Below, piece after piece: positions 1-12,800 of a DNA stretch of 64,000 nucleotides (its first letter is position 1; every line of letters starts with the position of its first letter). The DNA lies in contig NC_057917.1 of NCBI RefSeq assembly GCF_018873765.1, positions 53,871,464-53,935,463 on the forward strand. The letters are read 5' to 3'. Source of the DNA: Telopea speciosissima. Its lineage: Eukaryota > Streptophyta > Magnoliopsida > Proteales > Proteaceae. A program made the translations under genes and the position numbers. Under the pieces are notes generated by a model that was not told the origin of the DNA, ran no database searches, and worked only from the letters and a program-made list of their open reading frames with translations.

Positions 1-389
1 TAGATGAACTCATTGTGGTAGCACTGAAACAATCTCACATAGTCTCTTAGGTTATTCTTTTGCTCAGGCGGCATAGTTTGGGAGCGCTTTGGGTCATATT
101 ATATCACCAGGGGATGATCCATTTCTATATTAGTGGATCAAGGGATGGGACTCCATTGTATCACAAGACAAGGCTTATCGTCGGGCAGTTGTTTCTCACT
201 GCTCCTTCATCTGTTGGATGTTATGGAAAGCTCAAACTGATATTGTATTTGTGCGTCGAGACTGGACATTAAAGGAGGTAATACAAGCTTCTCTTTCAAC
301 TTTCCAAAAATTTCAAAGTACCCAATCTGTTCCTGGTCCACATCCGCCTTATGAATCCATTTAATCACCAATTACTTCGTGTTGGATTG
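1..389 (+). other. Window edge, probable LINE upstream remnant
   Basis: No intact gene is visible. The stretch leads directly into an L1-type RNase H remnant, so it is probably more of the same decayed LINE. I see no domain I can name in it. This is inference from position only. Confidence 0.3.
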
Positions 390-800
390 CCCTAACTCCA
401 CAAATGATAAAAATCAATGTGATACAAGTTTGCCTTCCAACTCTTCTAATGGTGGACTTGAAATAATCTATCGAGATTATCATGGCCAACCTCATCATAC
501 TGGGTCGATCCCTACATTCAACTGGTGAAGCCTTAGCTATTCGTTCATCAATGTTGGAAAAAATCTCAGAGGGATTTGAGAGGGTGGTTCTTGAATCGGA
601 CAATAAGGATGTCATCTCGTACTTGCAGAAGGGAATCACTTCTTCTCCACTTAAGTTGAGAGCCATTCTAGAGGATATTGTTCACCTTTCATCCTATTTT
701 GAAACATATATTGTCAGTTTTATTCCAAGGGAGGATAACAACTTGGTTGATTCCCTAGAAAGGAGGGCCCTAATCTCCATCCATGAGCTTTCACATTATC
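390..800 (+). pseudogene. RNase H-like C-terminal domain of a plant L1-type LINE (remnant)
   Basis: The translation shows the plant RNase H (RVT_3-type) pattern. A start of the form WI.L.P..IKIN is followed, after a frame change, by EALAIRSSMLEKISEGF, then VVLESDNKDVISYLQKG, LRAILEDIVHLSSYFE and VSFIPREDNNLVDSLERRA. In the family these segments carry the catalytic Asp in LESD and the closing Asp of N.x.x.D. In plant L1 LINEs this domain follows the reverse transcriptase and zf-RVT. Here the upstream RT is outside the window or lost, the start is frameshifted, and an RTE LINE begins directly after its C terminus. It is a dead fragment. A host RNase H-like gene fragment is the less likely alternative. 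Confidence 0.75.
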
Positions 801-814
801 TTTGGGCGGGTCAT

Positions 815-3455
815 GAATCTGGTCCATAGTCGAAGGATTAGATTTGCAACTTGCAACATTGGATCTTTAACATGTAGGAGTATGGAGTTGATTGACGTTA
901 TGGGGAGAAGAAGGGTAAAAATTGCCTGTATTCAAGAAACAAGATGGAAGGGTAAAAAGGGTGTTGGATGACTTTAAGCCATGGTATTCAATATACCAAA
1001 GTAATAGAGGTGGAGTGGGTATAGTGGTAGACAAAAAGATAAAGGGTGAAGTAGTAGATGTTAAAAGAGTTGGAGATAGAATTATAGCCATCAAACTTGT
1101 GTTGGAGATAGAGGTTGTCAATTCTGGGAACATATGGATGAGATACTGCAAGGCTTTAGGCAAGGATACAAGATTATTATAGGGGTGATCTGAATGGTCA
1201 TGTTGGGAAAAATCGTAGAGGAAATGAAGGTGTTCATGAAAGCTATGGGTTTGGAGAAAGGAATGAAGAGGCAATATAAGTTTTAGACTTTGTAGTAGCT
1301 TATGATATTTCCATTATGAACACTTTTTTCAAAAAGAGAGGCAAACACCTAGTTACCTACAAAAGCGGGCATCATACTAGCCAAATAGATTTCTTCCCAT
1401 CAAGAAGGACCGATAGACTGCTCTGTAAAGACTGTAAGGTTATCCCTGGGGAGAGCCTAATCTCTCAACACATAATGGTGGTCCTGGACATGTGCCACAC
1501 TTCACATAAGTGTAGGATAGGTGAGACTATTTACCCTAAGATAAAGTGGTGGAAATTAAAAGGAAAGTCATTGATTTCATTTACGGATAGAGTGGTTAAA
1601 CAAGGAAGCGGGACCTCAAGGGAGACCCCAATGCGATGTGGGACGAGATGACAACCTGTATAAAGAAGGTTGCTAAAGAGGTTCTGGGGGAAATGAAAGG
1701 TATTCAACGTGCTCCTAAAGAGACCTGGTGGTGGGATGTTGAAGTCCAAGCTGCCATTAAGACCAAGAAAGATTGCTTTAAAACATGACAAAGGTCTAAG
1801 GAGGTAGAGGATCTAACAAGATACAAGCTTGCCAGAAATGAAGCTAAAAGGATCGTGGGGAAAGCAAGGGTAAAGAAATACAATAGTCACTAAAATAACC
1901 TAAGTTCGAAGGATGGGGAGAAACTTTTTTTTTAAAATAGCTAAAGCGAGAGAAAGGATGACCAGAGATTTGGACCATGTTCGACGTATTAAAAGTGAGG
2001 ATGGTAGAGTACTTATAAAGGATGAGGACATCAAAGAGAGATGGAAAGAGTACTTATACGGGCTCCTTAACGAAGACACCTCGAGTGACAAGGTTACAGA
2101 AAGCATTATTCATAGGGACACCTCTTCATGTAGATGTGTATACAAAATTAGGATGCTGGAGGTAAAAGAAGTGATATGAAAGATGAAAGTAGGCAAGCTC
2201 CAAGCCCATACGAGATCCTAATTGAAGTGTGGAAGAACGTAGGACCTTGTGGTCTATCGTGGCTAACCAAGTTGTTTAACAAGATTATGAATACTAGGAA
2301 AATGCTAGATGATTGGAGGAGAAGCTTTGTGGTCCCAATTTATAACCTAAGAAAGGAGACTAATATTTCGGAAAACCAATTCGGATTTATGCCAAGAAGA
2401 TCATCAATGGAGGCAATTCACTTATTGAGGAGACTCGCGGAAAGATATAGAGAGGGCAAGAAAGATCTTCATATGGTGTTTCTAGATCTGAAAAAAGCCT
2501 ACGACAGAGTCTCCAGAGAGCTAATCTGGAATATTTTAGAGAAGAGAAGGGTGTCTTGTAAGTACGTAGACATAATTAAAGATATGTATATTGATGCGGT
2601 GACTAGCGCTAGAACGATGGGGGGCCAAAGTAGTGAATTATTAATCTCAATTGGGTTACACCAAGGATCCGCCTTACACCCTTATTTTTAGCACTTTTCA
2701 TGGACGACTTAACCAGAGGCATACAAGATGAGGGAGGTATCATGGAGTATGATCATTGTAGATGATATTGTTTTGATAGATGAGGTAAACGTTGGGATTA
2801 ACGCCAAAGTGGAACTATGGAGAGCAGCCTCGGAACCAAAAGGTCTGAAGATAAGTAGAACTAAGACTGAATATATGGTGTGTAACTTTAACAACTCTGG
2901 GACGGATAATGAGGTGGTAAATATTGATGGGAGGTAGATCCCACAAAGTGATCACTCCAATTCATGATAAACTCAGAGAGAGTCGTTTGAGGTGGTATGG
3001 TCATGGTCAATGGAGGCTTCCAAATGCCCCAGTTTGAAGGAGTGACCTGATCCTAATTGAGGGAACCAAAAGAACTAGGGGTAGACATAAGATAACCATA
3101 TGAGAAATGGTGAAGAAAGACATGCTTAGTTTAGGCCTATTTCCTAGTATGACCACAAATAGAGCTGATTGGAGATCAAAGATCTAGGAGGTCGATCCAT
3201 TTAGTTGGACTATGATGATGTGATGTTGTTTTCTAATTGGCACACCTTTTCGAAACCTAGAGCAAAATGTTGGGTTGTTATGAAGCGGTACATAGCTATG
3301 ATCGATGCCCTTGAGTTTGTGTTGTTGTTTTTGTCGATGTTGTATACCACAACCCCTTAACTTCTTTATTAGTACTCTATTATCCCTTCCAGGATCCATG
3401 TAGCCAATCCTATTAAATTAGGATAAGGCTATGATGATGTTGTTGGTGATTTGAT
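815..3455 (+). mobile_element. RTE-clade non-LTR retrotransposon (LINE), decayed
   Basis: An AP-like endonuclease opens the element near 831 with RFATCNIGSLT and IACIQETRW. Further endonuclease pieces follow: GVGIVVDKKIKGEVVDVKR at about 1010-1070 and LVTYKSGHHTSQIDFF at about 1350-1390, just ahead of DRLLCKDCKVIPGE. Reverse transcriptase pieces are NQFGFMPRRSSMEAIHLLRR and MVFLDLKKAYDRVSRELIW at about 2370-2530, LHQGSALHP near 2660, and DDIVLIDEVN near 2765. The conserved C-terminal tail (LRWYGH, then RGR.K.TI) lies at 2985-3110. The layout, with endonuclease then RT, no RNase H and a TTG/ATG-rich 3' tail, matches the plant RTE clade. Several frameshifts and stops make it non-functional. The RTE 3'-tail motif occurs twice (about 3180-3225 and 3390-3450), suggesting internal duplication or two overlapping insertions. 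I could not define a target duplication. Confidence 0.85.
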
Positions 3456-3471
3456 AAAAAGTGAGCAGTAT

Positions 3472-3676
3472 TGTAATTTTGCTTTTTCTTTTTTTTATTT
3501 ATTTATCGTTGGCGGGCAGCTGTGCGGCCTCACATAGGCAGGGGCAAAACGACCGCCCCACCCACTGCCCGAGCACCCTACCTGGGTGGGGTCCACGCCC
3601 TGCCTGTGTGAGGCCGCACGGCTGCCCCGCAGCAGAAGGTCCAAATTGCATTTATCATGAGCACTAATGTAATTTT
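3472..3676. repeat. GC-rich foldback (MITE-like) just upstream of HUS1
   Basis: Arms 3514-3543 and 3598-3627 are inverted repeats of about 30 bases with roughly three mismatches. Pairing continues inward (GCCCCACCCA against CTGGGTGGGG), leaving a small loop. A possible 9-bp duplication, TGTAATTTT, lies at 3472-3480 and 3668-3676, which would make the mobile unit 3481-3667. Its ends are AT-rich and not clearly inverted, so the limits are tentative. It sits within about 350 bp of the HUS1 start codon. Confidence 0.55.
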
Positions 3677-3682
3677 CCCATT

Positions 3683-3704
3683 CCCCCCCCCCCCCCCCCC
3701 CCCC
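3683..3704. repeat. Poly-C tract, 22 bases
   Basis: An uninterrupted run of 22 C directly follows the foldback and lies about 115 bases before the HUS1 start codon. It is one of at least ten G or C runs of 10 bases or more in this window. Confidence 0.9.
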
Positions 3705-3818
3705 TCATTCATAAATGAGGGAAAGTTAAATGAGGAGAAGTTCAAAAGGGCGCGAATGGTAGACGAAAAGAGCATCAAAGGGGAGCGCTAGGGAGTAGGA
3801 GAGACTGGAATCCGCGAG

Positions 3819-6800
3819 ATGAAGTTCAAAGCATTCCTTACAGACAACGGAGTTGCTCTTCTAGAGAAGAGTGAGTTCGTAAAGAATAACCCAATACGAT
3901 TGCCCTCTGTAGACTTTAGTGGTTTTGAAATTTGAATGGTTCGATTAATAATTCGCTTTTATCGTGTGGGAAATGGACCAATGGAATGACAGGATTCATT
4001 CCGGCGCTGGACAAGATGGGAAGGGTTTGCCACCTTTACCTCACCAGAGACCACGCGATGTTCCTCCACAACCTCCTCAACGGCGACGGCGTGCAGTCCA
4101 TCGCTCAGTTCCGCAAAGAATCCCTCTTCGACGACTACCGCATTTCCAGCCAGAACGACGACCGCATTGCCTTCCTTGTGGATCTCGGCCTCCTCCATCG
4201 TGCCCTCCGCAGTAGCGTCAACATCAGTATAGAAGGTGCCGCCGGTGCTGCTGCCACTTCCAATCGCCTCCAGATCAGGCTTGTCAAGAAGCAAGCCCCA
4301 AATTCTCGCCAGCCCATGCCTTTCCTCACCTTCGAGACCAAGGTCATATCCTCCTTTCTTCTTCTATGTTGTTTTTTTGATAGGTAACAAAAATCTATTG
4401 AAAAAAAAGGAGAAATTATAATTTGTAGAAAATACACTGATCAGCATCTTTTTTTTTTTACAATAGTACACAGTTCCTTAGGGAACTCTGAAGAATAAAA
4501 AACAGTTTCATCCATTTCCAAATCCATAGAAGCTATGAAGTCAGCCAGTTGATTCGTCTCTGGCCAAACATGCTGAAAAAGACTCTTCCACCAAATGTAA
4601 AACGTCACTTCTCAGATGCTGCACTGCCCGAGGACCTTGCACTCTTCTCCTTAAAATGTGAATGGCTAATTTGGAATCTGATATGATAGCAATCCTCCAT
4701 CTATTCTTCCCCATACACAAGATCAGCCCTCTATAAATAGCCATCTTCTCCACATAAAGCACAGAAAACTCGGTCCCAACCCCAACATAAGCAAAGACTG
4801 GAGTATCGATCTCATCACTGGCGAACCCCCCATAAAAGCTCTATCATGGACAAGAGAACCATCACAGTGAAGAGCAACGGTTCCCTCCAGAGGAAAAGTC
4901 CAAAAATAAGCTTTTGGGACTTGAGTAACCCATGTGACTTGGAGAGTCCACTGGAAAGCAAAGAAATTATTTCTTGGATCCTGAACACTCGAGAAGATGA
5001 GAGAAGTACTCCTTAGCTTAATATCCTCTTGAATAGCGGCAAAATTTTGGGGCCTTGTTCTTGTCTTATTTCAAAATAGTCTGAAATTCCTCTCTTGCCA
5101 AAGTTTGTGAATTCTAGAACGAAATGATAGCTGACCAATTCTTCCAAATGAATCATCTCCACTAAACTTATATCGTATACATGTTGCCTCCTCTATGATG
5201 TTCCGAATCTGTCTCCTAGGCTGGTAAAATAGTTTTAACTCTTAACACATTCCCTCCACACTCTTGAAGTGAAATGGAAATCAAAGAAAAGATGGTCATG
5301 ACTCTCAATTCCAGCTCAACAAAAGGAACAAATAGCATCAGCCAAGTCTACTCGAGCAATCATATGACGAACAACACCCATCTTTCTTTGGATCAGATGG
5401 TCCTTTGTTGGCAAAGCATCCATAATCGTCCAACTAGTGACTGATTGTCTAGGAATATTCTCATAAAACCAAATAGCATCAGCCAAGTCTACTCGAGCAA
5501 TCATATGATGAACTATCTCCCATGCCGACTTAGTAGTAAAGAGTCCAGAAGCATACCTCCAAATCACCATATCGAGTTCCAAGGGATGAAGCTTTTGGGT
5601 ATTAGGGAGCTGCTGCCATGATTGCATTAATTCCATATAGATACAGTAGGGCCAGGTCTACAATCACCATCCTGAAGATTATCCTACTCTTTGCTATCTT
5701 GTTGGAACTAGCATCAATACCGGATACAATCTCCAAATCTGCAAATCAGCACACATGAGGGATGCCACTTATCTAGCCATAGCCTTGTTGACATTCCATT
5801 TCCAATAAGGTGTTGTATCAAAGGTTCAACCTGATATCTATATTTCAGAAGCTTCAACCCCACTCACAAGCTTCACCTCAACACCTTTGGAGTTTCAAAT
5901 CAAGCCTCTTGAACAAGTCAACTTGAAACCTCCTTTTGTTCTTCCTCACAAATTCTAGGTTTGTTGGGTAGCTTCTTCTTTCTCCTTTCTTCACAAGTCC
6001 TGATGATGTCTTGCAATGCACACAATCAATGAATGGTGTAAGGGCAATCCTCTAGGGCTTTTCTCCTCTTTTCTTCTCTCTTGAGTGGGGTGTTTCTCTA
6101 ACTTTTCGTATGGTCCAAGAGCCACTTAAATAGCCAAGGATGACTTAACTAAGTTAGTCTACATGTTGTCTCATTCGACACTCGATGCGTCTTGCTTGGC
6201 TTCAAGAGTATTTCGGACAGACATGGCCTCTCCATCAACATAACTCTTTTAAGTGTCGAACAAAATGTTATGAGTGTCGAGTTGATTAGACATGTACTTC
6301 GACACTCAACATGCTCCACTCGACATCGAGAGTGCGTCAACCGACATGTGTTCTCCGTCGAGTACCCTTCATTCAACGTCTAATAAGGCTCATTAGACAT
6401 CGAATCTGGGTAGTTGCTGCACTTCTTCATTTTGTTGAAACTTGGCCTCTTCACAACAAGCCATGCTTCAACCTCAACAATCCACCCATCACCTTTGGAG
6501 TGTGTTGACTACAATATAGCACCCATGGCCTCTTCACCCAACAATGTCGAAACTGCATTTTTTAAACCCATATGAAAATTGGAGATTCTCCGATTCGGGT
6601 AATTGTTGATAGTGGTAGTTGGGAAATGTGGTTTCAAAAGCCTTTATCGATAAGGTCAAGTGACGTTCAGAGAATCATTCCCACTTGACAATGTCCTCTG
6701 CCTGGATCGGCCCACCGAGGCAGGCCTTGGGTCCAAAAGGAGGGGCAGAGCCCCGTCTCTGACTCACAAAGTAAGTAAAATAATGTTAAAAGTAGTGGTA

Positions 6801-9800
6801 TTTCACTTGCGCTGTTTCTGGCTCCCACTTATTCTACACTTCTCAAGTAATAACCAAGGATGACTTAATCAAGTTAGGCATGTGTTCCGCATTCGACGCT
6901 CGATGCTACTGGCTCGACGTCGAGAGTGCGTCGACCAACATGACCTCTTCGTCGACATAACTCTTTAAGTGTCAAACAAAATGTAATGAGTGTCGAGTAT
7001 ATCAGATATGTACTTTGACACTCAACATGCTCCACTTGACATCGAGAGTGTGTCAATAGACATGCGTTCTCCGTTGAGTACCCTTCATTCAATGTCCAAC
7101 AAGTCTCATTAGATGTCGAATTTGGGCAGTTGCCGCACTTCTTCATTTTGCTGAAACTTAGCCTCTTCACAATTGGCCATGCTTCGACCTGGGCAAATTA
7201 CCCATTACCTTTGGCGTGTGTTGACTACAATGACAATACTCATGACCTCTTCACTCAACAACGTTGACACTGCATTTTCTATTCCTGTATACAAACTGGA
7301 GATTCTCCGATTCGGGTAATTGTTGATGGTGGCAGTTACGTAAATGTGGTTTCAAAAACCTTTACTGATAAGGCCAAGCGATGTTCAAAGAAGCACCCCC
7401 ATTTGACAATGTCTTCCACCTGGATCGGCCTGCCAAGGCAGGCTTGGGTCCAAAAGGAGGGGGCAGACCTCGCCTCTGACTCACGAAGTATCTACACCTC
7501 TCTAGTAATAACCAAGGATGATTAACCACGTTAGGTCATGTGTTGCCGCATTCGACACTCAATGCTACTGGCTCGACGCCGATAGTGTGTCGACTGACAC
7601 CGCCTCTTCGTCGATATATTATTCTTTAAGTGTTGAACAGAATGTTATGAGAGTTGAGTTTATTAGAGACACTTCGACACTCAACATGCTCCACTCGACG
7701 TCGAGAGTGCATCGACCGACTTGTGTTCTCCATCAAGTACCCTTCATTCAATGTCCAACAAGGCTCATAGACGTCAAATCTTAGGGAGTTGCCACACTTC
7801 TTCATTTTACTGAAACTTGGTCTCTTCACAATTGACTGTGCTTCGACCTCGACAGTCCACGTATCACCTTTGAAGTGTGTTGACTATAATGGCAACACCC
7901 ATGACCTCGTCCTTCAACAGCATTGACACTGCATTTCTATACCCATATGTGAACCAATGATTCGTTGATTCGGGTAATCGTTGATAGTGGTAGTTGCGTA
8001 AATGTGGTTTCAAAATCCTTTACCGACAAGGCCAAGCTACGTTCAGAGAAGCACCCCCAGCCGTATCGAGTCTCTTTGTTGAAGGGTAATACTACAGAGG
8101 CAAATCAATAGTGTTAAGTAACCTTGGAGATTGGCTGTTATGATGAATCAATATGGTGCAATGATATTCCAATGAAGCTAACTAATGTACTTTGGGACGA
8201 CCCTAGATGTATGACAATGATGTGTTGGTAGGTGGTAAGAAGAACCAATGCGTTTTCGAATGCATTGACAAGCTTATCATTTTAGAACCTTTGAATAATC
8301 CAGCTGAGCAAGCTAAGCGGCGAGCACTCGGGACCAACCAGAAGGAGACCACTTCAGCGGCAAAGGTATTGGTACTCCCCCATAAGGAGTTTGGGAGGAC
8401 CAGGCATAATACAAGATTGGTTTTGGCACTCATCGCTAGAGAAGTGGATGACTTATTGAAGAAAACGTTGAATTTCCCAAGCCGATTCAGGACTTGATAT
8501 CAGATTTCTCTGACCTAGTACCCGAGGAACTACCTAATGAACTACCACCGGTGCGTGACATCCAGAACACCATCGATTTGGTGTTCGGATCTGTACTCTC
8601 AAATTTACCAGCTTATCGGAAGAGCCCTACAAAGCATACGGAGTTAAAAGTGGATCACTTATTGAAGAAAGGGCTTATACAGAAGAGTATGAGTCCATTT
8701 GCAGTACCAATCCTCCTCACATCAAAGAAGGATGAAACGTGGCGTATGTGTATGGACAGCAGAGCCATAAATAAGATAACCATCAGGTACAGTTTCAAAA
8801 TTTTCTCTAAAATAGATCTTAAGAGCAGGCTTCATCAGATATGTATCCGTCTGGGCGACAAGTGGAAGACTGCTTTCAAAACCAAAGATGGTCTGTATGG
8901 ATGAAAAGTTATGCCTTTTGGTCTCACAATGCTCCCAATAAATTTATGCGTGTGATGACACAGGTATTATGCCCCTTCATTGGTAAATTTCTAGTTGCTT
9001 ACTTTGCTGACATTTTAATATACAACCAAAGGAGGACCATTTAGACCATTTGAGGCACGTGATGTGCACACTTCAAGCAACAAAGCTTTATATCAACTTG
9101 AAGAAGTGCTCTTTTATGCTGCCCAAGGTTGTATTCCTTGGATTTATTATATCATTCAGTGGCATCGAGGCAGATCTATAGAAGATCAAAACCATCACAG
9201 AGTGGCCAGCACCTAAAACTCTTACTGAAGCCAGAAGTTTCCATGGTTTGGCATCATTCTACCTGCAGGTTCATACAGATTTCAGGCTTGTAGCGATGGC
9301 TCCTATTATGGATGAAGACCAACAAGGGTAAATTTGAGTGGACAATTGCAACCACTAAGGCCTTTGAGCGTATCGAGAAGATGATGACGGAGGCCCCTAT
9401 TCTACAGCTGCCCAACTTTGACAAGATGTTTGAGGTGGCTACTGATGCATCCCATGTTGGCATAGGCAGCATCATTATGCAAGGAGGACATCCTATCGCC
9501 TCTTACAGTGAGTTGAATGACGCCAAGACAAGGTACTCTATATATGATATTCAATTATATGCTGTTGTGCAAGTACTCAAGCATTGGTGCTATTATTAAG
9601 TTTGCAAAGAGTTTGTCCTATGCACTGACCACGATGCCTTGAAGCATCTTCATTCATAGAAGACGGTCAACACTTGGCACACCAAGTGGATACCCAATCT
9701 TCAGGAATTTACTTTCACATTGAGGTACAAGGCGGGTAAGGACAACACAATGGCAGATGCTGTTGACCTCACTTTATCGTCACTTGCTATGGATATTGAT

Positions 9801-12800
9801 CACATCAAGGGTGAGTACAGTAGTACACGACAAACAACGACTTCTGTTCCACATGGGGGGGGGGGGGAGGGATATTCTAAGTACTCTATTCATGATGGGT
9901 TTCTATTATATTGCACTCATCTCTGTATTCCAGATAAATCTCTCCGACATCATATTATACGGTAGCTACATGGTGGTGGACTCGAAGGACATTTTAGGAA
10001 TGATAAGACCCTTCTGTAGGTGGTTGTTGATAGATATTATTGGCCTTGTATACAGAAGGACGCGGAGCATGCGGTTTAGAGATGCCGAGTGTGTCAATTG
10101 GCGAAAGAGACTAAACAAAATGCGGGTCTATTCTCCATTACCCAGTCCCCATGCACCTTGGCAGGATATATTAGTACGGACTTTGTACTCAGGTTGCCAA
10201 CTACTTGAGAGCGTCATGTCTCTATCCTAGTGGTGGTGGATCATTTCTCAAAGATGACACACTTTATCACATGCCGTAAGACCTTGATGCAAGTCACATA
10301 GCCTCTATCTTCTTTAAAGAGGTTGTGCACTTACGTGGACAACTCAACTCTATTGTCCAGAAGGGACGTCCAATTCATGAGCTATTTTTGGTAGACGTTG
10401 TGGATGAAAACCAAGACTAAGTTGCTGTTTCTACAGCTCATCAATCACAGACTGACGGATAGACAAAGGTAGTTAATCAGAGTTTGGGTAATTTGCTTCG
10501 GTGCCATTTTCAGGATTATGTGAAGAGTTGGCATTTTTTCTTAGACATTCCAGAATTTGTATACAATAGTCTTCTGTGAACCGGCTAACTGGTTGCACAC
10601 TGTTCGAGATTGTTCTTGCACTCCAACCCAAACGGCTTATTGACCTAGTGCCACTTCTATCACATGCATGCATTAGTGTTGAGGTAGATGAGTTCCTACG
10701 ACACTTTACAGAGATACATGCATATGTTTGTAGATGATAGCCCTTAGCAATGATGCTTATAAAGTGACAGACGACTGTTATTGACTGTATGTTGAGTTTA
10801 AGCTAGGTGATATGGTAATGATTCACATTACTCCAGAGAGGTTTTTTTCAGGCGTAAATACGAAAGTTCACCCGTGGTGTATGGGTCCTTACAAAATTCT
10901 CCAGTGAATTGTACCTAATGCGTATGTGCTTGAGTTACCAGAAGACATGGCCATAAGTAATGTATTCAATGTAGCCAACCTGTCTATTTATTTGGGACAC
11001 CATTCAGATGAGGGAGATTCTGAACATATGTTAAGGCTGCCCCAGAGTACTCAATCAGTTGAGCATGAGATCGCCGAGGTGTTGGACCATCGATACACTA
11101 TGACACAGAGTGATGGTGGTTATTATTCATTCTTAGTCTTGTGGAAAGGCCGTTCGGTGATTGATGCTACTTGGATATATGCTGATGACTTCAATAGTCT
11201 CGATCCTAACTTGTACGAACAATTCATGGACTTCATCCATTCGTCGGAGACGAATGTTGTCAAGCCGGGGAGCTGATGGAGTTGAAGATCTACTCAAGGA
11301 AAAATAGAGGCCATCAAGCAACCCACGATTAGTTGTCTTATGTTCCCCACGATGGGCCCTCTTAAGTTCTTTAAGTCAGCCTGGTTAGGCCCATATTTGC
11401 TACATCACTTACGCCCATATGTGCGTCATCACTTAAGCTTATATGTGCTACAATCAGACCCATCTATTGAGTCACAACTTAAGCCTATTAAGAAGCCAGA
11501 GCCGGCCTTGTGTTGTATATTTTTTTGAAGATTTTTTGGGTCCAAGTTGTGTGGGTACTTAGTTGCTTGAAGGACAAGTAGTTAGTCTTTAATATTGTAA
11601 TAAAACTACTTAGCCATTAAGGCTTATGCTAAGTAATTATTTCTCTTTTATTTTCTTTCTATGTTTAAGAGTTTTTATTTCTTGTGATGACTTGTTGCCA
11701 TTATAAATAAAAGAGAAGGGGAGATGCCTCCCATAATTTTTGGCTAAAGAAATATGTCTTCTACTTATAAGATACAACTCCTCTGGTGAAGTAGCAGCAA
11801 CTAAGCTGGTGAATTCTTGAAGAGGTTGGTGGTGACGCCAAACCTAGGTCCTGATGGTGAAGCCGGATCATATCCTCCTCTCCCTACCTTCTTCTCTTCT
11901 CTTATTTCTTTCTTCCATTGTTATTCTGTCAGATTTTTCCAGCAAGGTAAACCGTGGCCATCCTCTTAGAGTTTTATTGACTGTGTTATTACCTCTATAT
12001 TGCCATTAAAGTTCTGCAGGTTTCCGAGCATATCAGTCACCCATGGTTTCTGTCAGTCCTTGTTTGCTTTGCTGTTTTGATTGTCCTCTTATCAGACCCC
12101 GGAGTGGCGGGAGCCTCGTGCACTGGGTACACCCTTTATGTTAGATATATTCTTCATCTTTTCTATCTATCTCCTACTGTTATAATAATCGATTGTCACT
12201 GTTACATACTGTTTTGCAGGTCTGATTTCACTGTTCTGTTATGTTGCTAATTTCTGGCTGCAGGGAATTTAATTGATATTCTATCCAATCCATCCCTTGC
12301 ATTAATCTCTTCTTTTAATATTATCTTCTTCCCTGTTAGTACTCTGTGACCTTAATTTGAGGATCATCAGACCTGCAGATTTGGAGTTATGTCTGTTTTC
12401 TTTAGTTACTAAATTCTGTAATTCCTCTACAACATATCCAACCATTGGATCAGCTTGTTCTTTGGAGGGAATAACTATCCTATTAAGAATTTTAAATGAT
12501 CCAAATTTCAGCTTCATCTGACCGTTAGATCTTGGTTTATTTGACTTTCTCTATTTTTCCATATTGTGTATTGATGTGTTTTTGTCTTGTGGGTATTTTG
12601 TTCTTTTAATATTATCTTATCTACCTTAGAACACATCAATTGGTATCAGAGGACATGGCCAAATTGATCTAGAAGCTTCTAATCCACTGAGTGTTCAATA
12701 ATCCTTAAATCAACTCACCGACATGGTTAGGCAACTCATCAACCGAATGGCTATTATAGAGCAAAGGATTCATGACCCAATGGCTGAATTCACCTCACCA

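Noticed and set aside
867-1274. 135-aa minus-strand open frame
   Set aside because: It is antisense to the RTE endonuclease region, which matches the family on the plus strand.
6134-8060. CRISPR-like or satellite array because of regular TCGA-rich words
   Set aside because: Units are 0.55-0.72 kb, only three, and contain Gypsy protease sequence; there are no short direct repeats with unique spacers.
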